From Saccharothrix carnea (GTDB lineage Bacteria; Actinomycetota; Actinomycetes; Mycobacteriales; Pseudonocardiaceae): a DNA stretch of 64,000 nucleotides. Numbering within the stretch: the first letter of the stretch is position 1; every line of letters begins with the position of its first letter. Below the pieces are notes generated by a model, which worked only from the letters and a program-made list of their open reading frames with translations, was not told the origin of the DNA and made no database searches. The DNA lies in contig NZ_PYAX01000001.1 of NCBI RefSeq assembly GCF_003014735.1, positions 682,001-746,000 on the forward strand. Direction: 5' to 3'. The translations under genes and the position numbers were made by a program. Of the stretch, positions 25,315 through 36,848 are shown in pieces.

Positions 25315-26130
25315 TCAGAGTTTCCGGCCCACACCGGCGTAGACCAGCATGTTCATGTCGGGTTCGGAGGCGATGTCCCCCGGACCACCGGGTCGCCATT
25401 CACCACATCCGACCAGGCCGGGTGCCACGAGTTCGAATCCGTCGAACATCCGGGTGATCTCGGCGTGCGAACGCAGATTCACCTGATCGGGGCTGTTGCT
25501 CTGCTTGATCGCATCGGTCGCGTCGGACAGGTTGTCGCTCTGGTTGTCCCCGGTCACGTGGGTGATCGCCAGGTAGCTGCCGGGTGCGAGCGCGTCGCGG
25601 TACCGGGTGACGAGGGCGCGCGGGTCCGCCTCGTCCGGCACCCAGTGCAACATCAGCAGCATGAGCACCCCGATCGGCTGTTCGAAGTCGAGCAGCCTCC
25701 GGGCGGCGTCACTGCCGAGGATGGCGGCGGGCTCGCGCATGTCGGCTTGCACCACGGCGGCGTCGTCGTTGCCGACCAGCATCAACTCGCTGTGCGCGAC
25801 GGCCACCGGGTCGCGGTCGACGTACAGCACGCGGCAGCCCGGCGCCGCCGCCTGGGCGACCTCGTGCACGTTGCCCACGGTCGGGATGCCGGAGCCGATG
25901 TCGAGGAACTGCCGCACGCCCTGGTCCACCATGAACCGCACGACGCGGCCGAGGAACGCCCGGTTGACGCGGGCGGCGTTGCGCAGGCCCGGCATCATCG
26001 ACTCGATCCGCTCGCCGAGCGCGCGGTCGACGGCGAAGTTGTGCGCGCCGCCGAGCATGTAGTCGTAGGTCCGCGCCACGCTCGGCACGGAGATGTCCAC
26101 ACCGGATGGAATCCATTCGCTCTGCGTCAT
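25315..26130 (-). CDS. DUF574-type SAM-dependent methyltransferase
   Basis: A 271-residue protein of the actinobacterial DUF574/methyltransferase 19 family. It has the family opening SVARTYDYMLGGAHNFAVDR (near 17-36), SAM motif I FLDIGSGIPTVGNVHE, and motif II RVLYVDRDPVAVAHS. The family is expanded in actinomycetes and mostly without known substrate. The start is ATG 26130, where the family normally begins. It is divergent from the P450 gene across 166 bp. Often these genes sit near HTH/DUF397 genes; none is seen here. Confidence 0.9.
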   Translation of the reverse strand: MTQSEWIPSGVDISVPSVARTYDYMLGGAHNFAVDRALGERIESMMPGLRNAARVNRAFLGRVVRFMVDQGVRQFLDIGSGIPTVGNVHEVAQAAAPGCRVLYVDRDPVAVAHSELMLVGNDDAAVVQADMREPAAILGSDAARRLLDFEQPIGVLMLLMLHWVPDEADPRALVTRYRDALAPGSYLAITHVTGDNQSDNLSDATDAIKQSNSPDQVNLRSHAEITRMFDGFELVAPGLVGCGEWRPGGPGDIASEPDMNMLVYAGVGRKL

Positions 26131-26296
26131 AATTCGCGGCCACCTCTTCACGTCGGGGCCGGCAAGAGTACCGGGTGGACGGAAAACGACACCCACTCCA
26201 CCGACTGCGTGATACCATCTCACCCGAATGGGCCTACCTGTATCCCCAAGAGGTCCCTATGGTGAGCCGTCCCTTTCGGCAGCGACAGGAGCGGAC

Positions 26297-27613
26297 ATGG
26301 GTGTCCCGGTAGCGCCTGGCCGCCTGCCATTCCTCGGCCACTCCGTGGAGATGGTGCGCCGACGACACGAATTCACGTCATCACTGCGCGATCACGGCGA
26401 AGTGGTGAGGATCGACCTCGGCCCGTTGACGACCTTTTTCGTGACCAGTCCTCGACTTTCGCACCAGGTGCTGGTCACGGACGGCCCGAAGTTCCGCAAA
26501 GGCGCGATGTTCGACAAATTCCGGCCTTACCTGGGCAATGGCCTGGTGCTTTCGGACGGCGCGTGGCACCTGCGGCAGCGGCGGATGATCCAGCCCGCGT
26601 TCCACCGCGAGCGGATCGCCCACTACGCCGGTGCGATGACGCGCGCGGCCTCCGCGTTGACCGCGTCGTGGACGCCCGGCGAGGTGCGCGTGGTCGAGGA
26701 CGACATGCAGGGCCTGGCCGTCACCGTCGTGGGCGAGGCGCTGTTCTCCACCGAACTGGGGCAGCGGGTGATCGCCGAGGTGCGGCGGTCCGTGTTCGTG
26801 GTCATCAAGCAGGGCATGGTGCGCGCGCTGTCGCCGTCGTTCGTGGAGAAGCTGCCGCTGCCGGGCAACCGCGAGTTCGACCGGGCCATCGCGCGGATGC
26901 GCGCCATCGTGCTGGAGGTCATCGCGAACCGGCGGGCCGAGGGCACGCCCGACCACGGCGACCTGTTGTCGATGCTGCTGCTGGCGCAGGACGAGTCCGG
27001 CGACGGCATGACCGACCAGCAGACCTACGACGAGGTGCTGACCCTGCTCACCGCGGGCATCGAGACCACGGCGCTGGCGCTGGCGTGGGCCTTCCACGAG
27101 GTCGCACGGCGGCCGGACGTCGAGGAACGGCTGGTCGCCGAGGTCGACGAGGTGCTGGGCGGGCGCCCGGTGACGTTCGCCGACGTGCCACGACTGAGGT
27201 ACGCGGCGGCCGTGGTGAGCGAGGTGCTGCGAAAGTACCCGGTGTGGATCCTGATGCGGCGCGCCGTCGCACCGGTCGACCTGGACGGGGTGGAGTTACC
27301 CGCGGGCGCAGAGGTCATCGTGAGCCCGCACGCCCTGCACCACGACCCGGCGTCCTTCCCCGACCCGCACCGGTTCGACCCCGACCGGTGGCTCTCCCCT
27401 CCCGCGCCCGTGCCGCGCGGCGCTTACATCCCGTTCGCGGCGGGCTCCCGCCAGTGCCTGGGCAACGTGTTCGCCCAGACCGAAGTCGTGATCACCCTGG
27501 CCACCGTGCTGTCGCGGTGGCGGCTCGTCCCGGTGCCCGGCAAGCCCGTGCGCACCAAGTTCACCTCCGCCGCCTACCCCAGCGGTCTGCTGATGACGGC
27601 GGTGCCCCGTTGA
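26297..27613 (+). CDS. Cytochrome P450
   Basis: A 438-residue cytochrome P450, soluble. It has the I-helix oxygen-activation motif TAGIETT, K-helix ExxR as EVLR (Glu309-Arg312), PERF region FDPDRW, and heme-binding loop FAAGSRQCLG with axial Cys387. ATG 26297 is chosen over an in-frame ATG at 26228 because AGGAG lies five bases ahead and the N-terminus VAPGRLPFLGH is normal for the group. It resembles the CYP183/terpene-oxidising style of bacterial P450, but no terpene synthase or ferredoxin gene is nearby. A secreted hydrolase follows after 21 bp and is probably cotranscribed. Confidence 0.93.
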   Translation: MGVPVAPGRLPFLGHSVEMVRRRHEFTSSLRDHGEVVRIDLGPLTTFFVTSPRLSHQVLVTDGPKFRKGAMFDKFRPYLGNGLVLSDGAWHLRQRRMIQPAFHRERIAHYAGAMTRAASALTASWTPGEVRVVEDDMQGLAVTVVGEALFSTELGQRVIAEVRRSVFVVIKQGMVRALSPSFVEKLPLPGNREFDRAIARMRAIVLEVIANRRAEGTPDHGDLLSMLLLAQDESGDGMTDQQTYDEVLTLLTAGIETTALALAWAFHEVARRPDVEERLVAEVDEVLGGRPVTFADVPRLRYAAAVVSEVLRKYPVWILMRRAVAPVDLDGVELPAGAEVIVSPHALHHDPASFPDPHRFDPDRWLSPPAPVPRGAYIPFAAGSRQCLGNVFAQTEVVITLATVLSRWRLVPVPGKPVRTKFTSAAYPSGLLMTAVPR

Positions 27614-27634
27614 CTCACCGGAGGTTGTCGAATC

Positions 27635-28645
27635 GTGCGTTGGTCGCGTTGGCGGTCGTCCGCGGTCGCCCTGCTCACCGCGGCGGCGGGCTTGCTGCCC
27701 GTGCCCGCTCCCGCTCTCGCCGCGCCGGTCGCGTGTGAGGACTTGCGCGTGCCGGTGACGGTGCTCGGCACGCCGCACTTCATGCACGGCAGGCTGTGCA
27801 CCCCGACGGGTGCGTCCACCGTGCAGGTGCTGATCCCCGGCGGCACCTACAACAGCTCGTACTGGGACATCTCGTACTCGCCGGGCACCCGGTCGTACCG
27901 GGAGGCGATGAACCGGGCGGGCATCGCGACGCTCGCCGTGGACCGGCTCGGCACCGGGCGCAGCTCGCGGCCGCTGAGCGCGTTGGTGACGGCGTCGACC
28001 CAGGCGTACGCCGCGCACCAGGTCGTGCGGGCGGTGCGGCCGCGGTTCGAGAAGGTCGTCATCGGCGGGCACTCGATCGGTGCGGCGATGGCGTTGATCG
28101 AGGCCGGGACGTACGGCGACGTGGACGGCGTGCTGGTCACCGGTTTCACGCACCGGATGAACCTGGTGACCGTGCTGCCGGTGCTGGCGGGCATGATCCC
28201 GGCGGTGCTCGACCCGGGGTTGCGGCGGGGCGGGCTGGACCTCGGCTACCTGACGACGGCGCCCGGCAGCCGCTACGGGGCGTTCCACGCGCCCGGTCTG
28301 CGGGTGCCCGAAGCGATCGCGTTCGACGAGGCGACGAAGGACGTGTTCTCGGCGGCGGAGTCGGTGGACACGGTCGCGTTGCACAACGTGATCATCCCGT
28401 TCACCCGGTTGATCGACGTGCCGGTGATGGTGGTGGTCGGCGCGGGCGACACCCACTTCTGCGGCCAGCCGCTGGGCGCCGACTGCGCCTCGGCGGACGC
28501 CCTGCGCGCCTCGGAGTCCCCGTTCTTCTCGCCGGCGGCGCGACTGCAGACCTACGTGCTGCCGGACTACGGCCACTCGATCAACTACGCCCCGCACGCC
28601 CCGACCTACCACCAGGTCGTGACGGGGTGGAGCAACGGTCTCTGA
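27635..28645 (+). CDS. Secreted alpha/beta hydrolase
   Basis: A 336-residue exported hydrolase from GTG 27635, with GGAGG 7-11 bases upstream. The signal peptide ends near ALAAP (28-32). The serine nucleophile is in VIGGHSIGAAMA (about 141-152); the C-terminal His is probably in LPDYGHSINYAPHAP. Four or five Cys in the mature part could form disulfides. It is probably translated from the P450 transcript, so the two may act on one lipid-like or ester substrate; no direct evidence. A strong bidirectional terminator follows. Confidence 0.83.
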   Translation: MRWSRWRSSAVALLTAAAGLLPVPAPALAAPVACEDLRVPVTVLGTPHFMHGRLCTPTGASTVQVLIPGGTYNSSYWDISYSPGTRSYREAMNRAGIATLAVDRLGTGRSSRPLSALVTASTQAYAAHQVVRAVRPRFEKVVIGGHSIGAAMALIEAGTYGDVDGVLVTGFTHRMNLVTVLPVLAGMIPAVLDPGLRRGGLDLGYLTTAPGSRYGAFHAPGLRVPEAIAFDEATKDVFSAAESVDTVALHNVIIPFTRLIDVPVMVVVGAGDTHFCGQPLGADCASADALRASESPFFSPAARLQTYVLPDYGHSINYAPHAPTYHQVVTGWSNGL

Positions 28646-28666
28646 TCGGGCTGGAACCGCCCGCGT

Positions 28667-28699
28667 GCGCGCCGGGCATGTGGCTGCGCACGCGGGCGG
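28667..28699 (+). terminator. Bidirectional terminator between hydrolase and GH26
   Basis: A perfect 14-bp inverted repeat CCGCCCGCGTGCGC (28667-28680) / GCGCACGCGGGCGG (28686-28699) with a five-base loop, between convergent stops. Confidence 0.85.
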
Positions 28700-28715
28700 G
28701 GTCTGTGCGGCGACT

Positions 28716-30764
28716 TCAGCCGGCGCGGATGTCGTCCAGGTGGAGGGTGCCGGTCACGACGGGGTTGTTCTCGGCCTGGTTGATGAAGATGTTGAACTGG
28801 GACAGGTTCTTCAGGTCCTCGGGCGTGATCCGCCGGTGTGCGTTGGCCGTGTCCCACGGCGCCGGCCGCCAGTCCGCGAACGGGATGGTCACGACGCCGG
28901 CCGACGTGCCCGCCAGCGACGGGTACGCCTCGTAGGCCACGCCACCGGCGTTGAGCTGCAGCACCAGCTTGTGGTTCGACCCGTCCGGGCGCAGCCAGAG
29001 CGACAGCCCGGTGTAAGCCGACCAGTCACCCGAGATCCGCTTGCCGACGCCGGTGTAGGTCTGGAAGCTGAAGTCGTAGTCGAACTTCAGCGCCTGGCCG
29101 CCGTTCTCCGCCGCCAGCGAGATCCGGTTCGTCCCGTACGGGCTGTACTCCGCGTTCAGCGCGGTGTCGTCCACGTGCCCCTCGAAGTCGTCCACCACGC
29201 CGGGGGCGAGCGGCGGCTTCGCGCCCAGGATCACGCGGTTGGTGGTGGACAGCGTGCCGCGAGCCGTCACGGCGGTCACCTTGAGCCGGGTGACCTTGTT
29301 GGTCAGGTGCTCGGCGCCGATGTTCCAGGTGCCGGTGTAGTAGCCGGTACTGCGGTCGAGCTTCAGCGGGAACCTGGTCGGGTCGTCGCCCACGGTGTAG
29401 TGGACGAACGCGTGCCGCGCGTCGAGCAGCCGCACGCGGACGGTCGTGGTCGGGGTGGTGATCCGCTCACCGTCCGGCGGCGACACGACGTGCAGGAACG
29501 GCTGGTGCGCCTCGGCCTTCACCTTGCGCCCGTACACGTCGCGCAGGTCGAGTGCCGAGCTGAACACCGCGAACGGGTCGGCGTGCAGCCGCCGCAGGTC
29601 CGGCAACAACTCGTGCTCGGGCTCGGTCGCGGTCGCCGGGTACGGCAGGAAGAACTGCTCGGTGCCGAAGTTCACCCAGGTCAGCATGAACGCGCTGCGG
29701 TTGGCCCACGGGTCGGCCTTGATGGCGTCGAACATCGTGGTGAACCAGTTCAGGTTCCCGTTCTGCCCGTTGGGCTTCAACGCGCCGCTGACGCCGTACT
29801 CGGTGAACGCCGAGACCTTGCCCTTCTCCTGGGCGATGCGGGCGATCATGCCGAGGTCTGCGACGATCCCGTCCAGCCACTGCCGCGAGCCGTTGCTGCC
29901 GTCGTAGCTGTCGATGCCGAACACGTCGATGTAGTTGTCGCCCGGGTACGTGCGCATGTACACGTCGTCCACGCCGCCGTAGCCGCCGCCAGGCGAGTAC
30001 GCGTACAGGAAGTTGTGCACGTCCTTGACGTCGCGCAGGTACTCGACGGTGTACCGGAACAGCTCGACGTACTTCGCCGGTGACGCGTGCGCCGCGCCCC
30101 ACCAGAACCACGAGCCGCTGTTCTCGTGGAACGGCCGGTAGATCATCGGGATCGGGTTGCCGTCGCGGTCGTCGACCTCGTGCGCGAGACGTGCCACGCG
30201 GTCGAGGTAGGCGTTGAACCGGGTGTGGTGGTCGCCGCCGGGCAGGATGCGGGTGACGACGTCGCCGTTGGTGTCGTAGAAGTCGCCGCCGGTGACGAAG
30301 TTGTCCATGTGGGACGCGAGCGTGTGGATGCCGCCGATCTCGTTGTGCGCGGTCTCGACCAGCTTGACGGTGGCCTGGAAGTTCTCCTCGGGGCTGGGGT
30401 CGCCGGGCGAGGAGCCGTAGCCGAGGTGGCCGGTGTCCCAGCCGAACACGGCCGGGTGGTCGCCGACGCCCGCCGCGACGTCGGACCTGATCCCGTCGGT
30501 CTCGGTGAACTCGTCCCACGTGACGCCGAACTCGGTCGTCTGCTGGTGACCGAACAGCACGCCCCTGCCCTGCTGGGAACGCAGGTAGGAGAAGAGCGAG
30601 CGGGTCTGCGGGGTGGCGTCGGGGTCGGAGATCCGGACCGTCTCCGGACGGTGGTGGCGCTCGTCGGGAGCGGCGGTGGCGGTGGTGGCCGTCGTGATCG
30701 TGCCGATCAGGGCGGTGACGGCGAGCGCGGCGATCGCGCGTCTGGCAGGGGAACGTCTCCTCAT
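28716..30764 (-). CDS. Secreted GH26 beta-mannanase with Ig-like and C-terminal CBM domains
   Basis: A 682-residue secreted endo-beta-1,4-mannanase candidate. The signal peptide ends near residue 32. The GH26 (beta/alpha)8 domain (about 40-400) shows GVLFGHQQTTEFG, IYRPFHENSGSWFWWG with acid/base Glu214, and SAFTEYGVSG with nucleophile Glu322. A beta-sandwich linker domain (about 430-520) and a C-terminal carbohydrate-binding module (about 525-682, VDDFEG...FSFQTYTGVGKRI...LHLDDI, CBM11/23-like) follow. It would cut mannan or glucomannan outside the cell and feed the ABC/GH36/GH2 set 13-30 kb to the right. The promoter carries a motif shared with the sugar-kinase promoter. Confidence 0.94.
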   Translation of the reverse strand: MRRRSPARRAIAALAVTALIGTITTATTATAAPDERHHRPETVRISDPDATPQTRSLFSYLRSQQGRGVLFGHQQTTEFGVTWDEFTETDGIRSDVAAGVGDHPAVFGWDTGHLGYGSSPGDPSPEENFQATVKLVETAHNEIGGIHTLASHMDNFVTGGDFYDTNGDVVTRILPGGDHHTRFNAYLDRVARLAHEVDDRDGNPIPMIYRPFHENSGSWFWWGAAHASPAKYVELFRYTVEYLRDVKDVHNFLYAYSPGGGYGGVDDVYMRTYPGDNYIDVFGIDSYDGSNGSRQWLDGIVADLGMIARIAQEKGKVSAFTEYGVSGALKPNGQNGNLNWFTTMFDAIKADPWANRSAFMLTWVNFGTEQFFLPYPATATEPEHELLPDLRRLHADPFAVFSSALDLRDVYGRKVKAEAHQPFLHVVSPPDGERITTPTTTVRVRLLDARHAFVHYTVGDDPTRFPLKLDRSTGYYTGTWNIGAEHLTNKVTRLKVTAVTARGTLSTTNRVILGAKPPLAPGVVDDFEGHVDDTALNAEYSPYGTNRISLAAENGGQALKFDYDFSFQTYTGVGKRISGDWSAYTGLSLWLRPDGSNHKLVLQLNAGGVAYEAYPSLAGTSAGVVTIPFADWRPAPWDTANAHRRITPEDLKNLSQFNIFINQAENNPVVTGTLHLDDIRAG

Positions 30765-30783
30765 GGCTACCGACCTCTCGGCG

Positions 30784-30810
30784 TTGAGCGGTTCATGCGC
30801 TTAAGCGGTT
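30784..30810. promoter_or_regulatory. Operator candidate upstream of the GH26 gene
   Basis: TTGAGCGGTT (30784-30793) and TTAAGCGGTT (30801-30810) are direct repeats 17 bp apart; CGCTTAAGCG (30798-30807) is a perfect palindrome. The 10-mer TTAAGCGGTT recurs exactly at 43657-43666 in the sugar-kinase promoter. Confidence 0.55.
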
Positions 30811-30909
30811 GAGTGGCACCGCTGGAAACGCACGATAGCGCCGTAAGTTTCGTAAGTGAAGAAACTTGTTCGATGAAGTGGGTGCGCCAGGTCGGGAAAA
30901 GCCGGCGGC

Positions 30910-31401
30910 TCACTGGTCGCCGAGCGACTCCAGCAGCTGCTTCAACGTGCCCGCCAACGCCTCGCGCTCCCGCACGGACAACGCGCCGAGCAGGCGGTTC
31001 TCCGTGGCGAGGTGGTCGGGCAGAACGCGGTCGACCAGCTCGTGACCGGCATCGGTGAGGGCGACGACGACGCCTCGGCCGTCGCGCTCGTTCGGCGTGC
31101 GGGCGACGAGACCGCGGGCCTCCAGGCGGTCGAGCCGTTGCGTGACGGCGCCGGACGTGACCATCGAGGCCCGCATCAGCTCGGTCGGGGTCAGCCGGTG
31201 AGGCGGCGCGCTGCGGCGCAGGGTGGCGAGGACGTCGAACGACGCCCGGTCCAGGTCGTGCCTGGCGAAGGTCTTGCCCAGCTCGGCGTCCACGAGCCGG
31301 GACAGCCGCTTGAGCCTGCCGATCACCGCCATCGGCGAGACGTCGAGGTCGGGGCGCTGCGCGTGCCACTGACCGAGCACCAGGTCGACGTGGTCTGCCA
31401 T
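30910..31401 (-). CDS. MarR family regulator
   Basis: A 163-residue MarR-type repressor. The winged helix is at about 55-120: RASFDVLATLRRSAPPHRLT, LMRASMVTSGAVTQRLDRLEARGLVAR, NERDGRGVVVALTDAG. ATG 31401 is the start; the codon before is TTG. It is divergent from an EamA exporter. The shared region repeats CTTAGCGGTGAG twice and holds CTTAGTGCTAAG, likely its own binding sites, so it probably represses itself and the exporter until a small molecule binds. Confidence 0.92.
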   Translation of the reverse strand: MADHVDLVLGQWHAQRPDLDVSPMAVIGRLKRLSRLVDAELGKTFARHDLDRASFDVLATLRRSAPPHRLTPTELMRASMVTSGAVTQRLDRLEARGLVARTPNERDGRGVVVALTDAGHELVDRVLPDHLATENRLLGALSVREREALAGTLKQLLESLGDQ

Positions 31402-31409
31402 CAAACTAG

Positions 31410-31485
31410 CTTAGCGGTGAGGTAAGTCACGTCGCCGGACGGGCCGAGATACCTTAGCGGTGAGCTACTTTGTCTTAGTGCTAAG
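31410..31485. promoter_or_regulatory. MarR operator region with repeated CTTAGCGGTGAG
   Basis: CTTAGCGGTGAG occurs at 31410-31421 and 31453-31464; the first extends to CTTA-N9-TAAG. CTTAGTGCTAAG (31474-31485) is an inverted repeat. TACCTT (31450-31455) looks like a -10 box for the rightward gene. Confidence 0.6.
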
Positions 31486-32371
31486 CAAATGGGTGACCGC
31501 GTTCGCCCCCGCCGTGTGGGGCACGACCTACTTCGTGACCACGGAGTACCTGCCGCCGGACCGGCCGTTGCTGGCAGGGCTGTTGCGGGCGTTGCCCGCG
31601 GGGTTGTTGCTGGTCGCGGTCACGCGCCGGCTGCCGCGCGGCGACTGGTGGTGGCGTTCGCTGGTGCTGGGCACGCTGAACATCGGCGTGTTCCTGCCGC
31701 TGCTGTTCCTGGCCGCGTACCGGCTGCCGGGCGGTGTCGCGGCGACGGTCGGCGCCGTGCAGCCGCTGGTGGTGGCCGGGCTGGCGGTGGTGCTGCTCGG
31801 GCAGCGGATGACGACGCGCACGGCGCTGGCCGCGATCGCGGGCATCGTCGGCGTGGCGTTGCTGGTGCTGCGGGCCGACGCACGGCTGGACGTGGTCGGC
31901 GTGGCGGCGGCGCTGGGCGGTGCGGTCGCGATGGCGGCCGGTGTCGTGCTGAGCAAGCGCTGGACCACGCCCGCGCCGCTGCTGGCCGTCACCGGGTGGC
32001 AGCTCGTGGCTGGTGGCGTGGTGCTGCTGCCGGTGACGTTCGCGGTCGAGGGCCCGCCGCCCGCGATGACCGCGGCGAACGTCGGCGGCTTCCTGTACCT
32101 GGGCGTGATCGGCGGTGCGCTGGCGTACGCGCTGTGGTTCCGCGGGATCCGGGTCTTGCCCGCCACGCAGGTCACGTTTCTCGGCCTGCTCAGCCCGGTC
32201 GTGGCGACGCTCGTGGGCTGGCTGGTGCTCGACCAGGGGCTGACGGCGTGGCAGGTGCTCGGTGCGGCGGTCGTGCTCGGCGCGCTCGTGGTGGCACAGC
32301 GGACGACGGTCCGGAAGGTCGAGGAGAAGGGGGTCAACGGTGTGGATCACCGTGTTCGGAGCGTTCGGTAG
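31478..32371 (+). CDS. EamA family (DMT) transporter
   Basis: A ten-segment drug/metabolite transporter with two EamA repeats, about 297 residues. The start is uncertain: GTG 31460, 31478 and 31493 are all in frame. I take 31478 because the -10-like box at 31450 would place the transcript start after 31460. Typical strings are WGTTYFVTTEYLPPDRPLLAG and GVIGGALAYALWFRGIRVLPA. It is probably an exporter of amino acids or drugs under the divergent MarR protein. It overlaps the next gene by 32 bp, so the two are coupled. Confidence 0.88.
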   Translation: MLSKWVTAFAPAVWGTTYFVTTEYLPPDRPLLAGLLRALPAGLLLVAVTRRLPRGDWWWRSLVLGTLNIGVFLPLLFLAAYRLPGGVAATVGAVQPLVVAGLAVVLLGQRMTTRTALAAIAGIVGVALLVLRADARLDVVGVAAALGGAVAMAAGVVLSKRWTTPAPLLAVTGWQLVAGGVVLLPVTFAVEGPPPAMTAANVGGFLYLGVIGGALAYALWFRGIRVLPATQVTFLGLLSPVVATLVGWLVLDQGLTAWQVLGAAVVLGALVVAQRTTVRKVEEKGVNGVDHRVRSVR

Positions 32372-32933
32372 CGTCGGCCGCCGGGTGGCCGAGGAGGCGC
32401 GGCGACGGGGCCACGAGGTCACGGCCGTCAGCCGGAGGTCGGGTGCGGGCGGCGAGGTCGGTGACGCGCGGGTCGTCGCGGACGTCGTGCGGCTCAGCGC
32501 GGGACGTGACCTGGTGATCAGCGCGACCAGGCCGGTTGACGGGCGGGAGGGTGAGCTGGTCGAGGCCACCCGGGCGTTGCTCGCGGGGGTGGCGCGGACC
32601 GGCGTGCGACTGCTGGTGGTCGGTGGTGCGGCCACGCTCGTGACGCCTCAGGGGCACACGGTCGAGGAGGCACCCGACTTCCCGGACGGGTTGAAGCCGA
32701 TCGCGCGGGCGTGCGCCGAGCAGTTGGCGGTGTGCCGGGCCGACCGGGTGGCCGACTGGACCTACCTGAGCCCACCGGCGGTGCTGGAGCCCGGTGGGCG
32801 GACCGGCGTGTTCCGCCTCGGCGGGGACGAGCAGGTCGGCACCACGATCTCGATCGAGGACTTCGCGGTGGCGCTGCTGGACGAAGCCGAGACGCCGAAG
32901 CACCAGCGGACCCGGTTCACCGTCGGGTACTGA
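32340..32933 (+). CDS. NAD(P)-binding NmrA/SDR-like oxidoreductase
   Basis: A 197-residue atypical short-chain dehydrogenase of the NAD(P)H-binding type. The Rossmann motif is VFGAFGSVGRRVAEEARRRGHEV (residues 5-27, spanning a GxxGxxG pattern). A catalytic Tyr-x-x-x-Lys is not obvious, so it may be a redox sensor or isomerase-type member. GTG 32340 lies inside the end of the EamA gene (32-bp overlap), showing an operon with the transporter. A terminator follows at 32954. Confidence 0.85.
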   Translation: MWITVFGAFGSVGRRVAEEARRRGHEVTAVSRRSGAGGEVGDARVVADVVRLSAGRDLVISATRPVDGREGELVEATRALLAGVARTGVRLLVVGGAATLVTPQGHTVEEAPDFPDGLKPIARACAEQLAVCRADRVADWTYLSPPAVLEPGGRTGVFRLGGDEQVGTTISIEDFAVALLDEAETPKHQRTRFTVGY

Positions 32934-32953
32934 AGTCGGGTGCTGAGAACAGA

Positions 32954-32980
32954 GGGGCGGGCCCGTGCTGGGCCCGCCCC
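32954..32980 (+). terminator. Terminator between oxidoreductase and GH3
   Basis: GGGGCGGGCCC (32954-32964) / GGGCCCGCCCC (32970-32980), perfect 11-bp stem with five-base loop, between convergent stops. Confidence 0.85.
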
Positions 32981-32994
32981 CGGTTCCGCTCAGC

Positions 32995-35604
<2,610 letters not shown>

Positions 35605-35650
35605 TCGGCGGTTCCGTTCGTCTTCGGGTGCGACGGCTCTGTCGCGCCCG

Positions 35651-35701
35651 ATCCTGGTGACGTGGCGAACCGGGGTCAAGACCTTCGTGGGAGCGCTTCC
35701 T
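35651..35701 (-). promoter_or_regulatory. GH3 promoter with imperfect CebR box
   Basis: Leftward -35 TTGACC (35674-35679), 17-bp spacer, -10 CAGGAT (35651-35656). TGGGAGCGCTTCCT (35688-35701 on the + strand) matches 12 of 14 bases of the CebR consensus and lies next to the -35 box. Confidence 0.6.
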
Positions 35702-35842
35702 CGCAGGTGGGGGTTCCGGTTTCGACCGTGCCGCGGAGTGAATCCTTTTCATGTCACGGTGCGTATCGAGACAGTTACTTGACGCTGGAGTAGGTAGCGG
35801 CCAGACTGCCCCCGGTAGGTCCCGTCCACTCAGGACTCTTCG

Positions 35843-36742
35843 ATGAAGTCCTTGCCACGCTGGGAAAACGCCATGTCCCTGAGGTCTCCCCTGTCCCGTC
35901 GCGCCGTGATCCTCGCCGCGACGGTCGCCCTCACCACCTCCGGCGCGGTCGCCCAAGCCGCGGAGAACCCCTACGAACGGGGTCCGGCACCGTCCACTTC
36001 GAGCATCGAGGCCACCCGCGGGCCGTTCGCCACCAGCCAGGCGACGGTGTCGTCGACGAGCGTGCGCGGCTTCGGCGGCGGCACGATCTACTACCCGACC
36101 AGCACCGCCGAGGGCACGTTCGGCGCGGTCGCCGTCTCGCCCGGCTACACGGCCTCGCAGTCCAGCCTGTCCTGGCTCGGACCGCGGCTGGCCTCGCAGG
36201 GTTTCGTCATCTTCATCATCGACACCAACTCCCGGTACGACCAACCGGCCTCGCGCGGTGACCAGCTGCTCGCCGCGCTGGACTACCTCACCACCAGCAG
36301 TTCCGTGCGCGGTCGCATCGACGCCACGCGCCTGGGCGTGATGGGGCACTCGATGGGCGGTGGCGGCGCGCTGGAGGCCACCAAGGACCGGCCGACCCTG
36401 CAAGCGTCGATCCCGCTCACCGCGTGGCACACCACCAAGACCTGGTCCTCGGTCCGGACGCCCACCCTGGTCGTCGGCGCGGAGAACGACTCGGTCGCCT
36501 CGGTGACGTCGCACTCCGAGCCGTTCTACACGAGCCTGCCGTCGACGCTGGACAAGGCCTACCTGGAGCTGAACGGCGCCAGCCACTACGCGCCCAACAG
36601 CTCCAACACCACGATCGCCAAGTACAGCATCGCGTGGCTCAAGCGGTTCATCGACGACGACACCCGGTACGAGCAGTTCCTGTGCCCCGCGCCGCGCGGC
36701 ACCGCGATCTCCGAGTACCGCGACACCTGCCCGCACTCCTGA
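35843..36742 (+). CDS. Secreted cutinase / polyester hydrolase (PET-hydrolase family)
   Basis: A 299-residue secreted serine hydrolase strongly similar in layout to actinobacterial cutinases (Thermobifida Cut and LCC type). A signal peptide ends near AQA (37-39) and mature protein begins AENPYERGP. The triad is Ser170 (GHSMGGGG), Asp216 (GAENDSVAS) and His248 (GASHYAPN). The oxyanion hole is Tyr102 (SPGYTA) and Met171; Trp195 is the aromatic clamp; Cys281-Cys296 is the conserved C-terminal disulfide. Two subsite positions differ: TAWH instead of TPWH, and Tyr249 where most relatives have Phe. ATG 35843 is used (CAGGA upstream); ATG 35873 is possible. It should hydrolyse cutin or synthetic polyesters outside the cell. 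Confidence 0.94.
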   Translation: MKSLPRWENAMSLRSPLSRRAVILAATVALTTSGAVAQAAENPYERGPAPSTSSIEATRGPFATSQATVSSTSVRGFGGGTIYYPTSTAEGTFGAVAVSPGYTASQSSLSWLGPRLASQGFVIFIIDTNSRYDQPASRGDQLLAALDYLTTSSSVRGRIDATRLGVMGHSMGGGGALEATKDRPTLQASIPLTAWHTTKTWSSVRTPTLVVGAENDSVASVTSHSEPFYTSLPSTLDKAYLELNGASHYAPNSSNTTIAKYSIAWLKRFIDDDTRYEQFLCPAPRGTAISEYRDTCPHS

Positions 36743-36751
36743 TGCGGGCAC

Positions 36752-36792
36752 GGCGGGCCGTTCACGCTTCTGAACAGGGGGAACGGCCCGCC
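36752..36792 (+). terminator. Terminator after the cutinase gene
   Basis: GGCGGGCCGTTC (36752-36763) / GAACGGCCCGCC (36781-36792), perfect 12-bp stem, 17-base loop, nine bases after the stop. Confidence 0.8.
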
Positions 36793-36848
36793 ACGGTGAG
36801 CGGGAAAGCGCTTGCCACGGTCGAGCGCGGTGCGCTACGGTCGATTTC

